NCBI GenBank assembly: GCA_947495985.1
Contig: CANMBD010000001.1
Coordinates: 1,488,001-1,552,000, forward strand
Source of the DNA: an uncultured Sphingomonadaceae bacterium
GTDB lineage: Bacteria; Pseudomonadota; Alphaproteobacteria; Sphingomonadales; Sphingomonadaceae
Length of the DNA stretch: 64,000 nt
Direction: 5' to 3'
The position numbers and the translations under genes are program-made. Positions 12,407 to 21,204 of this stretch are shown here, piece by piece. Every line of letters begins with the position of its first letter. Positions within the stretch are counted from its first letter, which is position 1. A model generated the notes under the pieces. That model was not told where the DNA came from. It did not search any database and saw nothing but the letters and a program-made list of their open reading frames with translations.

Positions 12407-13446
12407 AGCGGTTTCCATTCCTCATCTGCGGGTAACGGCGCAAAAATACTGTCAATCAATGCGTCACTTGTATCTTCCGGTGTGGCGGGATCCCATTTGG
12501 GATTATTATCTTTGTCGACAATCAAAGCCCGAACGCCCTCTATAAAGTCGTGCCGAACCAACACGCGTGCCCCTATGCGATATTCATTGCGCATTTCGTC
12601 GGCAAATGTTTCCATCGCCGCCCCTTCTTTCAGCTGACGCAGCGCCACTTTACAGGTTTGCGGGCTTTTCGTGCCCAGCGTATCCCGTTCTTTCGCGGCC
12701 CAATCACTGTCGTCCGCGTCCAAGGCCGCGAGTATCTCTTCATACACATCGGAAGCGAAAAATTTGTCGATCTTGCCTAGATTGTCAGTAATGCGTGCCG
12801 CTGGCACAACGTCAGACAATTGGCCCAATATCCCGTCTATCCGATCTGGATTTTCGCTGATCCGTTCTTTCGCTTCTGTAAGTTTCTCAGATTGCAAGTA
12901 ATGCGTTGCCAAACCCACTTCCTTACATTCCGCGCCATCAAGCCGCGCACCGGTAAGCGCGAGAAACTGGCCTAAACGCCCTGCGAGCCGCGACAGGAAC
13001 CAACCACCACCAACATCTGGAAACAGACCAATACCGGTTTCCGGCATGGCAAAGCGGGTATTTTCTGTCGCAATCCGGTATTTGGCTGGCTGTGAAATAC
13101 CGACACCACCGCCCATGGTGATACCGTCCATGAAGGCGACCACGGGTTTTGGATATTCGAACAACAGATGGTTGAGTTGATATTCGGTGTAGAAAAACTC
13201 CCTACCCTCTTTTCCGTCTTTTTTACCGGACGCTTGCAACATAGCGATGTCACCGCCTGCACAAAATCCGCGACCCTCGCTATGATCAATCAACACGGCT
13301 TCAACGCTATCGTCATCGCGCCATTCAATCAGCGCATCACGCATAGCTTCACACATGACGAGATTCAGCGAATGTATAACTTTAGGACGGTTCAGGCTGA
13401 TATGCCCGACACGGCCGGTTTTCCTGATGATGAGATCTTCGGTCAT
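12403..13446 (-). CDS. 3-hydroxyisobutyryl-CoA hydrolase
   Basis: 347 residues, the length of HIBYL-CoA hydrolases rather than of 260-residue hydratases. Crotonase core ([32 protein letters not shown]) with the hydrolase signature [21 protein letters not shown] and the C-terminal extension ([25 protein letters not shown]). It removes CoA from 3-hydroxyisobutyryl-CoA so that MmsB can act on the free acid and toxic methacrylyl-CoA does not build up. The stop overlaps the next gene by ATGA. Confidence 0.93.
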   Translation of the reverse strand: MTEDLIIRKTGRVGHISLNRPKVIHSLNLVMCEAMRDALIEWRDDDSVEAVLIDHSEGRGFCAGGDIAMLQASGKKDGKEGREFFYTEYQLNHLLFEYPKPVVAFMDGITMGGGVGISQPAKYRIATENTRFAMPETGIGLFPDVGGGWFLSRLAGRLGQFLALTGARLDGAECKEVGLATHYLQSEKLTEAKERISENPDRIDGILGQLSDVVPAARITDNLGKIDKFFASDVYEEILAALDADDSDWAAKERDTLGTKSPQTCKVALRQLKEGAAMETFADEMRNEYRIGARVLVRHDFIEGVRALIVDKDNNPKWDPATPEDTSDALIDSIFAPLPADEEWKPL

Positions 13447-13482
13447 TTTATCTTTCTAGTTTTGGCCAATCTTGCGATGCGC

Positions 13483-14628
13483 TTATTGCCTGAGCATTTC
13501 ACGTGATACAATCATCCGCATGACCTGATTAGTGCCTTCGAGGATCGAGTGGACACGCAGATCGCGCCAGAAGCGCTCGATCGGATAGTCCTGCAAATAG
13601 CCATATCCGCCAAAGAGTTGCAGCGCATCGTTGACGATCTTTGATCCGTTGTCAGTTGCCAAGCGCTTTGCCATCGCGGCAAATTTGGTTTTGTCGGGGG
13701 CACCCTGCGTCACCTTGACCGCAGCCATGTAAAGCAGAGCACGTGAGGATTCCAGATCAGTAGCCATGTCGGCCAGCATGAACTGAGTGTTCTGGAAGTC
13801 GCTGATGCTCTTGCCAAATTGCTTGCGCTCCTTGGTATAGGCAACAGCCTCATCGAGACAGCGCTGCGCTCCGCCAAGTGAACAGGCACCGATATTCAAC
13901 CGACCACCGTCAAGGCCTGCCATGGCGATGCGAAAGCCCTCGCCTTCGCCGCCAACGCGGTTTTCAACCGGTACGCGTACATTGTCGAAATTCACCTGCG
14001 CGGTTGGTTGCGAATGCCAACCGAGCTTCTTCTCATTCGCGCCAAAGCTGACGCCTTCCATATCCTTTTCGATGACCAGACAAGTTACGCCGCTGGCGCC
14101 ATCATCCGAGGTCCGCGTCATCGTGACGTAAAGCTCATTCTCTCCACCGCCGGAAATAAACGCTTTCGATCCGCTGACGACATAGTGATCGCCATCTCTT
14201 ACGGCTTTGGTTTTCAGCGATGCTGCATCGGAACCCGCACCCGGTTCGGTGAGGCAATAGCTGGAGATTTTTTCCATGCTGATCAGGTCGGGCAGATATT
14301 TGTCCTTCACCGCCTGCGCGCCGAACGTATCAATCATCCATGCCGCCATATTGTGGATGGAGATAAACGCGCTGGTTGAAGGACAGCCATAGGCCATGGC
14401 TTCCATGATGATTGCGCTTTCCAGCCGGCCGAGACCAATGCCGCCGGATTCCTCGGACACATAAATTCCGCCGAAACCCAGTTCTGCACTTTGTTTGATG
14501 ACATCGCGCGGAAAGATATGCTCTTCGTCCCATTTCCCGGCATGCGGAGTAATCGCATCGGCGGTAAATTTCTGGGCCATGTCCTGAATGGCCAGCTGAT
14601 CTTCGGTCAGGGAGAATTGATCCGTCAT
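13483..14628 (-). CDS. Acyl-CoA dehydrogenase, probably isobutyryl-CoA dehydrogenase
   Basis: 381 residues, complete. FAD-binding and substrate signatures: YCLTEPGAGSDAASLKTKA, the middle-domain motif KKLGWHSQPTAQVNFDNVRVP, and FGGYGYLQDYPIERFWRD followed by LEGTNQVMR with the catalytic Glu at about residue 364. The C-terminal position of that Glu and the next three genes point to the short branched-chain (isobutyryl-CoA) type; 2-methylbutyryl-CoA is an alternative. Electrons pass to ETF. A terminator-like hairpin lies 17 bases before its start, and GGAG is the ribosome-binding site. Confidence 0.93.
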   Translation of the reverse strand: MTDQFSLTEDQLAIQDMAQKFTADAITPHAGKWDEEHIFPRDVIKQSAELGFGGIYVSEESGGIGLGRLESAIIMEAMAYGCPSTSAFISIHNMAAWMIDTFGAQAVKDKYLPDLISMEKISSYCLTEPGAGSDAASLKTKAVRDGDHYVVSGSKAFISGGGENELYVTMTRTSDDGASGVTCLVIEKDMEGVSFGANEKKLGWHSQPTAQVNFDNVRVPVENRVGGEGEGFRIAMAGLDGGRLNIGACSLGGAQRCLDEAVAYTKERKQFGKSISDFQNTQFMLADMATDLESSRALLYMAAVKVTQGAPDKTKFAAMAKRLATDNGSKIVNDALQLFGGYGYLQDYPIERFWRDLRVHSILEGTNQVMRMIVSREMLRQ

Positions 14629-14645
14629 TATGACTCCATTGAAAA

Positions 14646-14671
14646 GGGCGGCGGATTATGTTCCGCCGCCC
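14646..14671 (-). terminator. Strong hairpin plus T-run between the aldehyde dehydrogenase and acyl-CoA dehydrogenase genes
   Basis: GGGCGGCGGA (14646-14655) pairs perfectly with TCCGCCGCCC (14662-14671) across six bases. On the minus strand it is followed by TTTTCAATGG, as an intrinsic terminator should be. It is 20 bases after the aldehyde dehydrogenase stop, but only 17 bases before the next start, leaving no room for a promoter. It therefore most likely gives partial termination (attenuation). Confidence 0.75.
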
Positions 14672-14691
14672 GCTATCTCATATCGCGTGTG

Positions 14692-16110
14692 TTACGCCAA
14701 TTTCCGCATCACATCGCCAAACAGGTCTTCATCCGAGGGCAACTCCTTGGACACTGCGAGCGGTTTGGAAACCCACGTTTCGTTGATCAAGTCACGCCAC
14801 GTGATGTTATTGTTGGTGCCATTGCCGCCCCAGCTACCACAGCCGAGAGAAAAGGTCTGGCGCATGCCGTTCCACAAATTGCCGCTGTTCGACGCCGATT
14901 GTGGTTGATTGACCATTACGCGGGAGGTCCGGGTTGCATTGGCCAGTTTCATTATATTCTCGTCTGACTGCGAGTAGAGACCGCAGCTATGCCCCTGCCC
15001 CTGATAGGCCTGGATGTTATTGGTGAGCGCAATGGCTTCTTCGATATCGGCAGCACGGTAAAGCGCCATGATAACGGTCAGTTTTTCGCCTGAGAAGGGA
15101 AAGTCCGGGCCAAAACCGGTTTCAGGAACCATGAAAAATGTCCGTCCTTCGGGTAGGTTAAAGCCAGCCATGCCAGCAATCTTCTCGGCTGGTTGCGCCA
15201 CTATCGAAGTGTTGAAATGACCATCGGGCCACAATGCATCCTGCAGTTTCTGCTTTTCTTCTTCGTTAACCAGATAGCCGCCCTGGTGCTTCAGCTTTTC
15301 GACCATCTCGTCATAAATGGCATCGACCAGAATTACGCTATTGTCTGAAGAACAGCTTGCAGCCAGATCCAGAGTTTTGGAAATGCGAATTTTTTCGGCT
15401 GCATCTTCCAGGTCAGCGCTTTCGTCCACTGTTATGACTGCATTTCCGACACCAACACCCAAAGCAGGCGTCCCGCTGGAATAAGCCGCAGTGACCATTG
15501 CGCCGCCACCGGTGGCAAGCACGCGGTCACATTGTCGCATCAGTTCATTGGTTTTCTCGACCGACGGCACATCAATGCTGATCACCAGGTCAGCCGGCGC
15601 TCCCATTTTTACGATGGCTTCACGCATCAGATCGCAAATCATTTTGTTGGTCAGTTTCGCCCGGGGATGCGGTGCAACGATGATCGAGTTGCGGCCTTTG
15701 ACTGCCGAGATCGCCTTGATCACCGGTGTGGCTTCCGGATTGGTCGATGGCGACAAGGCACCGATCACGCCGACCGGCTTGGCAATTTTCACGATATTGC
15801 GCTCATGGTCTTCTTCGATAATGCCGACGGATTTGTCGTCGATAATGTCAAACAAGGTCGCCCGCGTCTTACGGAAAATCTTCAGATATTTGCCGTCATA
15901 ATTGCCCAATTGCGTTTCATCGACCGTATGCTGAGCAATTTTCTCGGCCACGGACTCCTCGGCAACAGCCCACACCATCGCACGGATGAGCTCATCAACC
16001 TGTTCCTGTGTGTAATTTTCGATTTGCTGCTGCGCTGCACGCGACCGCGCAACCAGTTCAGCGACTTCTTCCGCAATCGGATCCTGCGGGTTGGTGGTTG
16101 TGTCCAGCAT
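14692..16110 (-). CDS. CoA-acylating aldehyde dehydrogenase, SauS/AdhE/PduP type
   Basis: 472 residues. It lacks the architecture of ordinary NAD(P)-aldehyde oxidases. The region PVGVIGALSPSTNPEATPVIK, the glycine stretch ATGGGAMVTAAYSSGTPALG and the active site AASCSSDNSVI (Cys253) are those of acylating enzymes such as acetaldehyde dehydrogenase, the AdhE N-terminus and sulfoacetaldehyde dehydrogenase. These convert an aldehyde plus CoA and NAD(P)+ to acyl-CoA. It heads the valine-degradation operon where a methylmalonate semialdehyde dehydrogenase (mmsA) would be expected, so it may supply that step. The true substrate is not readable. Confidence 0.85.
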   Translation of the reverse strand: MLDTTTNPQDPIAEEVAELVARSRAAQQQIENYTQEQVDELIRAMVWAVAEESVAEKIAQHTVDETQLGNYDGKYLKIFRKTRATLFDIIDDKSVGIIEEDHERNIVKIAKPVGVIGALSPSTNPEATPVIKAISAVKGRNSIIVAPHPRAKLTNKMICDLMREAIVKMGAPADLVISIDVPSVEKTNELMRQCDRVLATGGGAMVTAAYSSGTPALGVGVGNAVITVDESADLEDAAEKIRISKTLDLAASCSSDNSVILVDAIYDEMVEKLKHQGGYLVNEEEKQKLQDALWPDGHFNTSIVAQPAEKIAGMAGFNLPEGRTFFMVPETGFGPDFPFSGEKLTVIMALYRAADIEEAIALTNNIQAYQGQGHSCGLYSQSDENIMKLANATRTSRVMVNQPQSASNSGNLWNGMRQTFSLGCGSWGGNGTNNNITWRDLINETWVSKPLAVSKELPSDEDLFGDVMRKLA

Positions 16111-16336
16111 TTTAAGCTCCTGAAATTATTTGTGCTCGAATATCAACGGAAAAGGACTCGTCGACACGGCTTTTTCTTTACCGTTACATATAATTCACCA
16201 CCGATAAGCATGCAACGCCGCGCGCAATTAAATTACAAAAGCAACAGAGCGCTGCTGCGATACGCAATTGCATTCACAATCCGATTGCGCCTATCGTCAG
16301 CAAAATGAACCGTTTCACCACCACTCTATCGGCCGT
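16111..16336. other. Divergent promoter region, aldehyde dehydrogenase / EamA
   Basis: 226 bases holding both promoters. CGCAAT (16263-16268) and ATTGCG (16284-16289) form an inverted pair with 15 bases between, which could be a regulator site. I see no other convincing structure. The EamA frame is open back to 16268, but those residues do not resemble the family. Confidence 0.35.
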
Positions 16337-17290
16337 ATGACAACTGATGTTTTAGATAAAGCGCCGGTGGAGCCAGCGCCTGTTCAATCATCCGCAGTCG
16401 GCCAAAACCAGCCGATGGCTGGTATAATCACCCGGTTGGCTGCCATGCTTTCGCTTGCGATTATGTTCGCGTTTGTGAAACTGGCCGGACAACAGGGCGT
16501 CCATGTCACCGAAAGCCTGTTCTATCGGCAGTTAGTCGCGATGCCACTAATCTGTTTCCTGATCTGGCGCAGCGAAGCCGGTTGGTCGGCTATAAAATCT
16601 GATAAACACGGATTACATATCGTGCGTTCGGCGTTCGGTATCTTTGCCATGGGCCTCAATTTCTGGGCTATGACCCTGCTACCGCTGGCCGATGCCACAA
16701 CAATCGCCTTCACCGTACCGATTTTTGCCACACTGTTCGCGGCAGTCATTCTTCGCGAAAAAGTCGGTATCCGGCGCTGGTCCGCCATCCTGATCGGTTT
16801 CATCGGCGTTTTGGTGGTCGTCCAGCCGGGCAGCAATCTGATCCCTGCCTTTGGTGCGACTGTGGCGCTTGCTGGAGCTTTGGTTACAGCATCTGTCACG
16901 CTCGTCATCCGTATACTGGGCCGAACCGAAACCAGTATCGTTACGATATTCTGGTTCTCTGTCTACACGCTGCCAGCGCTGGCGATTTGTGTCGCAATTT
17001 ACGGCGGGGGGCATGACCTAAAGACATGGAGCTATCTACTTGGTGTCGGTATATTTGGAGCGATCGGGCAACTGACGATAACCCAATCCCTTCGTTTTGC
17101 GCCAATTTCTACTATCATGCCGATGGACTATAGCGCGTTGCTCTGGGCGACGATCATTGGCGTCATTGTCTTCGGCCAGTGGCCCGGAGTCTCCATTCTA
17201 ATGGGCGCGCCAATCATTATCGGATCCGGCCTGTTTATCGCCTGGCGGGAACATGTTCGGGCATCGCGAGAAGCAAACAGCGAAAACTGA
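16337..17290 (+). CDS. EamA/DMT-family inner-membrane transporter
   Basis: 317 residues from ATG 16337 (MTTDVLDKAPV). Ten predicted membrane segments in two EamA halves, for example RLAAMLSLAIMFAFVKLAG, LPLADATTIAFTVPIFATLF and APISTIMPMDYSALLWATI. The last resembles the S-adenosylmethionine/RhaT-type subfamily common in alphaproteobacteria; the substrate is unassigned. It is not closely similar to the EamA protein at 6410-7330. A hydrophilic N-terminal tail of about 30 residues precedes the first segment. Confidence 0.87.
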   Translation: MTTDVLDKAPVEPAPVQSSAVGQNQPMAGIITRLAAMLSLAIMFAFVKLAGQQGVHVTESLFYRQLVAMPLICFLIWRSEAGWSAIKSDKHGLHIVRSAFGIFAMGLNFWAMTLLPLADATTIAFTVPIFATLFAAVILREKVGIRRWSAILIGFIGVLVVVQPGSNLIPAFGATVALAGALVTASVTLVIRILGRTETSIVTIFWFSVYTLPALAICVAIYGGGHDLKTWSYLLGVGIFGAIGQLTITQSLRFAPISTIMPMDYSALLWATIIGVIVFGQWPGVSILMGAPIIIGSGLFIAWREHVRASREANSEN

Positions 17291-17344
17291 TAGCTTGGCA
17301 AGTATGTCCAAAGCGCATAGCCTTCCAATTAAAGGGAGAGGGAC

Positions 17345-19087
17345 ATGCATAAACTTTGGCACCATTTGGCTGCGCTATTCGCACTATTCACATTCTCAAA
17401 TATCGCGGCGGCCAATGAACCGCCCCCCGCCGTCCCCTACCCCAAAGTTACCGTGTACGAAGCGGCAAAGATCATCACTATGGAGCCAGGTTTTCCCGAT
17501 GCCCGCTATGTTGCAACGGCGGACGGTATCGTCCTGGGCTTGGGCAAAACCCTTGACGACCTGAACGCCTGGACAGAGGGCCGCGATGTCACGGTGGACC
17601 GGCAATTTGCCAAAAATATCCTGATGCCCGGCTTTGTCGAACCGCATATCCATCCGATGCAGACGATCATGATGTTGCCTATCCCCTTCATCAGCCCGGA
17701 AAGCTGGGACTTGCCCGGCAAATCCTATCCCGCGGTGCGCGGCAAGGCGGATTACGAACGCCGTCTGCGCGCGGTTCTTGCGAAAAGCACGGATGAGCTT
17801 TTCATCACATGGGGCCATCACAAGCTGTTCCACGGTGATATGGATCGCGCGTTGCTCGATCGCATTGCACCTGACCGGGCGGCGGTGATCTGGCAGCGCA
17901 GTTTCCACGAAATTATCGTTAACACACCGGCGATGGAATTGCTGGGCATCGGTACGAAAGACGCCTTTGCCGCCGCCTTCACCAAACCCAGTATCGACCC
18001 CAGCCATGCCGATTATGACAGCGGCATCATTCATGAAACAGCCCTTTTCAACGGGATTGAAAAGCTACGTCCCTATCTTTTCTCCCCCGAAAAAGTGCAG
18101 CAGGGGTTAGCTGATATGCGTCAGATGATGCTCGAAAACGGAGTCACCACAAGCGCCGACCTGGCCTTTGGCGGCTTTGGTGGGCCGGAGATGGAATCAA
18201 AACTGTTCAAGAGCCTTTATGATCAGCCGACAATGCCATCGCGTATCCTGGCTATCCCGGTCGCTCCGCTGATCACCGGCGATCCCAATGTCTGGCTGAA
18301 GGATATGAAGGCCAAGTATGACAGCGATAAATTCTTCTTTTCCAACCGGGTAAAGCTGTTTGCCGATGGCGCATTTTTCGCGCAATATATGCAAATGAAC
18401 CCTCCGGGCTATAGCGACGGCCATGAAGGAAAATGGCTGACCGAACCAGACGAATTGCTGAAACAAACCGAGCGGTTCTGGGATGCCGGCTGGAACCTCC
18501 ACACCCATGTCAATGGCGACAAAGGCCTGGATGTGGTGCTTGATATTACCGAGAAACTGTCGGTCAAAAATGGTCAGGATATTGTCATGGAGCATCTCGG
18601 CTACTCTACCGAGGCGCAGAACCGGCGAATTGGCGAAATGGGTCTCTATGTCTCTGCCCAGCCCAATTATATCCGAATACTCGGTGATACCTATGCCAAA
18701 ACAGGGATGGGCCCCGACCGCGCGGCACAGATGAGCCGGCTTGGCTCGCTGGAACGCAAAGGTGTTCCGCTGGGCCTGCATAGCGACTTTAACATGGCGC
18801 CAATTAATCCGCTCTATCTCGCCTGGGTGGCGAGCAACCGGATCACGCTGGACGGCAATGCCAAGGCGCCGGCCGAACGGCTTTCGCTCGACAAGGCATT
18901 GCGCGCTATCACCATTGAGGCGGCGCAAGTCATCGGGCTTGATGCCATGGTCGGCAGCATTGCCACCGGCAAAAAAGCCGATTTCACTGTGCTGGATCGT
19001 GATCCCTATGAAGGCGGTGCAGCAAGATTGCAGGACGTGCAGGTGCAAGGCGTTGTGTTTGAAGGTCGCTGGTTTCCGGCACGATAG
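17345..19087 (+). CDS. Periplasmic amidohydrolase family protein (YtcJ/Amidohydro_3-like)
   Basis: 580 residues with a signal peptide (MHKLWHHLAALFALFTFSNIAAA). Metal-dependent hydrolase barrel: GFVEPHIHP carries the first metal His pair, GWNLHTHVNGDKG and MEHLGY follow the usual later-His pattern, and GLHSDFNMAPINP supplies the Asp region. The C-terminal beta-sandwich begins near GSIATGKKADFTVLDRDPY. Such enzymes hydrolyse amide or related bonds; the substrate is unknown. GGGAGAGGGAC precedes the ATG. It stands alone, with a hairpin just after the stop. Confidence 0.88.
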   Translation: MHKLWHHLAALFALFTFSNIAAANEPPPAVPYPKVTVYEAAKIITMEPGFPDARYVATADGIVLGLGKTLDDLNAWTEGRDVTVDRQFAKNILMPGFVEPHIHPMQTIMMLPIPFISPESWDLPGKSYPAVRGKADYERRLRAVLAKSTDELFITWGHHKLFHGDMDRALLDRIAPDRAAVIWQRSFHEIIVNTPAMELLGIGTKDAFAAAFTKPSIDPSHADYDSGIIHETALFNGIEKLRPYLFSPEKVQQGLADMRQMMLENGVTTSADLAFGGFGGPEMESKLFKSLYDQPTMPSRILAIPVAPLITGDPNVWLKDMKAKYDSDKFFFSNRVKLFADGAFFAQYMQMNPPGYSDGHEGKWLTEPDELLKQTERFWDAGWNLHTHVNGDKGLDVVLDITEKLSVKNGQDIVMEHLGYSTEAQNRRIGEMGLYVSAQPNYIRILGDTYAKTGMGPDRAAQMSRLGSLERKGVPLGLHSDFNMAPINPLYLAWVASNRITLDGNAKAPAERLSLDKALRAITIEAAQVIGLDAMVGSIATGKKADFTVLDRDPYEGGAARLQDVQVQGVVFEGRWFPAR

Positions 19088-19099
19088 GCTTTGTTTGTT

Positions 19100-19119
19100 A
19101 ACCGCAATCTAGTGCGGTT
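19100..19119 (+). terminator. Hairpin terminator after the amidohydrolase gene
   Basis: AACCGCA (19100-19106) pairs with TGCGGTT (19113-19119) over a 6-base loop, followed by TTCGG on the plus strand. It begins 12 bases past the amidohydrolase stop and overlaps the last codons of the convergent DHFR-like gene. The T-run is short, so efficiency is uncertain. Confidence 0.6.
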
Positions 19120-19666
19120 TTCGGTAAACGCTCATGATGGCGCCGTTTCCTGTCGGCGCTGTCTTCACCAGTTTAAGCGTCGCTGTTTCGACATTGCAGT
19201 CAAATAACCGCTTACCGGCACCGACAATCACTGGAAATATCCACAAACGAAATTCATCGATCAGGTCCGCCAGCAGCAGGGTTTGGATCAATTGCCAGCT
19301 GCCATGAATTTGCAATATTGGTCCATCCTGGTTTTTGAGCTTGGTAATCTCCGAAACAGCGTCACCCGACAGGAACGTTGTGTTCGGCCATACAGGCTCC
19401 GGATTTCCAGATGACATAACATAGACATGCCCATCATTCATGCTCGCATCCTGATGGCTAGAAAACATCTCGTAGGTTTTACGGCCCAACAGCATATCAT
19501 AAGGTTCGGCCATCGCCTCCTTTTGCACCTGCTCCATAACCGGATCCCAATATTCTGCGGCCCAACCGCCCGATGTAAAACCGCCAGAGCGATCTTCATC
19601 GGGCAGCCGCACAGCCTGCATAACGCCGTCAAGAGTAACGAACGTCAGTGCTGCGATATTTCTCAT
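19109..19666 (-). CDS. Dihydrofolate reductase-fold (RibD C-terminal domain) family protein
   Basis: 185 residues from ATG 19666, which overlaps the preceding stop (ATGA). Start MRNIAALTFVTLDGVMQAV, cofactor/substrate region YDMLLGRKTYEMFSSH, and LQIHGSWQLIQTLLLADLIDEFRLWIFPVIVGAGKRLF are typical of stand-alone RibD_C proteins, which have the NADPH fold of DHFR but usually do not reduce dihydrofolate. It is last of a three-gene unit (YCII-like, membrane protein, this gene) divergent from a TetR regulator. Confidence 0.85.
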   Translation of the reverse strand: MRNIAALTFVTLDGVMQAVRLPDEDRSGGFTSGGWAAEYWDPVMEQVQKEAMAEPYDMLLGRKTYEMFSSHQDASMNDGHVYVMSSGNPEPVWPNTTFLSGDAVSEITKLKNQDGPILQIHGSWQLIQTLLLADLIDEFRLWIFPVIVGAGKRLFDCNVETATLKLVKTAPTGNGAIMSVYRKPH

Positions 19667-20070
19667 GCGGGTACTTTCGTGAAACGTCGATGAATCAAGC
19701 CTAACACATAGCCAAACAGGGTAAATTGGATTGTGCTCGCCAATCCCTCTGTGAGTATCCATACTGGGATAGATGGCGCTGCATATTTGGCCGGTTCCGT
19801 TACTGCGATATAGAAACCAAGAAACAAACCGAAGCTGAGCGACACGATCATAGCATCCTTTATCCTTGCCCCCATCGGCGCAACGTAACCCAGCGCCAAG
19901 GTCAAAATACTGCCCTGTACGATCATAGTCAGAAAACCGAGAGCCATTACAGGTTCCGGTCGCGCAAACTCAACATTCGCGTAATGCTCTACATTGATCA
20001 CAAAGTGGTTCAATCCCTGAACAGCAAAGGTGATCAATATGAAAGCAACGACCGACAATGAGTGCTTCAT
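19663..20070 (-). CDS. Four-helix membrane protein of unknown function
   Basis: 135 residues from ATG 20070, chosen over a longer frame because GGAGGTGACC stands right before it. Four hydrophobic segments: LSVVAFILITFAVQGLNHF, ALGFLTMIVQGSILTLALGY, AMIVSLSFGLFLGFYIAV and the C-terminal TIQFTLFGYVLGLI. The regular histidine or cysteine patterns of haem or quinone proteins are absent. It sits between the YCII-like and RibD_C-like genes and overlaps the latter by ATGA, so it belongs to the TetR-controlled unit. Confidence 0.77.
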   Translation of the reverse strand: MKHSLSVVAFILITFAVQGLNHFVINVEHYANVEFARPEPVMALGFLTMIVQGSILTLALGYVAPMGARIKDAMIVSLSFGLFLGFYIAVTEPAKYAAPSIPVWILTEGLASTIQFTLFGYVLGLIHRRFTKVPA

Positions 20071-20080
20071 GGTCACCTCC

Positions 20081-20398
20081 CTACATCGGCATGTCCATCG
20101 CCGGGGCCAGTTCGATAGTTCCGCCAATGTCGAGGTGCGGCGATTTTTGCGTCATAGCAATGGCGTCATCCTGGTTTTCAGCCTGAATGATTGTGATGCC
20201 GGACAGCGGATTGGCACCGCCATCTTCCGTCACACCATCAGAACTGACCGTAATCGATTGGCCAACGGGAAGGCCGCGATCCACAACCGCATCACCAAGA
20301 CCGTCCATCCAGGCCATCCATTTCTGCATGTGTTGTTGTCCTTCTTCCGGTGTCATTGAAGTTTTGCCGCCATGATAAGCCAAGATGAATTTCTGCAT
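20081..20398 (-). CDS. YCII-related domain protein
   Basis: 105 residues: MQKFILAYHGGKTSMTPEEG and the C-terminal ITIIQAENQDDAIAMTQKSP match the dimeric alpha-beta YCII/DGPF fold. Many such proteins lie beside ECF or TetR regulators, and their activity is unknown. AAAGGAGAACGAAA gives a good ribosome-binding site. It is the first gene of the unit read away from tetR, with a long palindrome in the shared promoter. Confidence 0.85.
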   Translation of the reverse strand: MQKFILAYHGGKTSMTPEEGQQHMQKWMAWMDGLGDAVVDRGLPVGQSITVSSDGVTEDGGANPLSGITIIQAENQDDAIAMTQKSPHLDIGGTIELAPAMDMPM

Positions 20399-20450
20399 TT
20401 TCGTTCTCCTTTGAGTGTTAGGTGATTTTCCAAGAGCCCTTATTGCGGCG

Positions 20451-20480
20451 TTCTAAATATGTTAAAGAACATTTTTAGAA
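20451..20480. promoter_or_regulatory. Operator-like palindrome between the YCII unit and tetR
   Basis: Left arm TTCTAAATATGTT (20451-20463), spacer AAAG, right arm AACATTTTTAGAA (20468-20480): 12 of 13 positions complementary. It lies 53 bases upstream of the YCII start and 36 bases upstream of tetR, where a repressor could block both promoters. TetR-family autoregulation through such a site is the usual arrangement. Confidence 0.75.
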
Positions 20481-20515
20481 CTATTCTATGATGCTGTGAA
20501 ACGGAGAAAATATAG

Positions 20516-21103
20516 ATGCCTTACAGCGCCGAACACAAACAGCAGACACGCGCAAAGATCGTTGAATCGGCCAGAATTCTTTTCAATCGGCACGGTTTTC
20601 TGGATGTTACGATCGATATGGTCATGGAAAATGCTGGGCTTACGCGCGGTGGATTCTACAATCATTTCAAAACGAAAGAGCAGCTCCACCACGCAGCCGT
20701 GTCGAGTTTTCTGCATGGGCGCGGAGCAGAGTGGCGTAGAGATGCCGGCGTCGATCCAAACTCACCGGGGCAAGACATGGTCCGCCAGATGATATCCGGA
20801 TATCTGTCGTCAGAACATTTGGGCGATATCGACGGACAATGCCCGATGATCGCTTTACCTTCAGACATAGCCCGATCAAATCCACAGGTGCGGACATCCT
20901 ATTCGGAATTGCTGGAAGCAATGGTGGGATTGTTCGAGAATGGTATTGGTGAGAAAGATGATGAGTCACGGCAGCGCGCATTATCACTGGCAGCCCTATG
21001 CGTAGGCGGCATGGTTATTGCCAAATCGCTACCCGATTCAGAATTGGCGGAAGAGGTGCGGAGCGCAGCGGAGAGCTTTGCTCTGGGTCAGCTGGCTAGC
21101 TAG
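20516..21103 (+). CDS. TetR-family transcriptional regulator
   Basis: 195 residues. The N-terminal helix-turn-helix is clear: SARILFNRHGFLDVTIDMVMENAGLTRGGFYNHF. The C-terminal ligand domain (SSEHLGDIDGQCPMIALPSD) has the GCPM-like motif of the TetR_C_47/AcrR-like group. It is divergent from the YCII/membrane protein/RibD_C-like unit with a 30-bp palindrome between, so it probably represses both. GGAGAA lies 9 bases before the ATG. Confidence 0.9.
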   Translation: MPYSAEHKQQTRAKIVESARILFNRHGFLDVTIDMVMENAGLTRGGFYNHFKTKEQLHHAAVSSFLHGRGAEWRRDAGVDPNSPGQDMVRQMISGYLSSEHLGDIDGQCPMIALPSDIARSNPQVRTSYSELLEAMVGLFENGIGEKDDESRQRALSLAALCVGGMVIAKSLPDSELAEEVRSAAESFALGQLAS

Positions 21104-21161
21104 GGTATGAGATCGAAACGAGGGTAGGAAAGATGAAATGCGAAGCCAATCATCCACTGAC

Positions 21162-21190
21162 AATGACCGCTTTATCCCGAAAGCGGACAT
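21162..21190. repeat. Dispersed palindromic repeat, copy 1
   Basis: AATGACCGCTTT, loop ATCCCG, AAAGCGGACAT; one mismatch in the arms. It lies between the convergent tetR (59 bases past its stop) and marR genes. Member of a five-copy family with core TGTCCGCTTT...AAAGCGGACA. Confidence 0.75.
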
Positions 21191-21204
21191 GAATCATATT
21201 TGAG

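Noticed and set aside
18197..19048. 283-residue open frame on the minus strand
   Set aside because: Opposite the amidohydrolase, whose motifs and signal peptide are clear.
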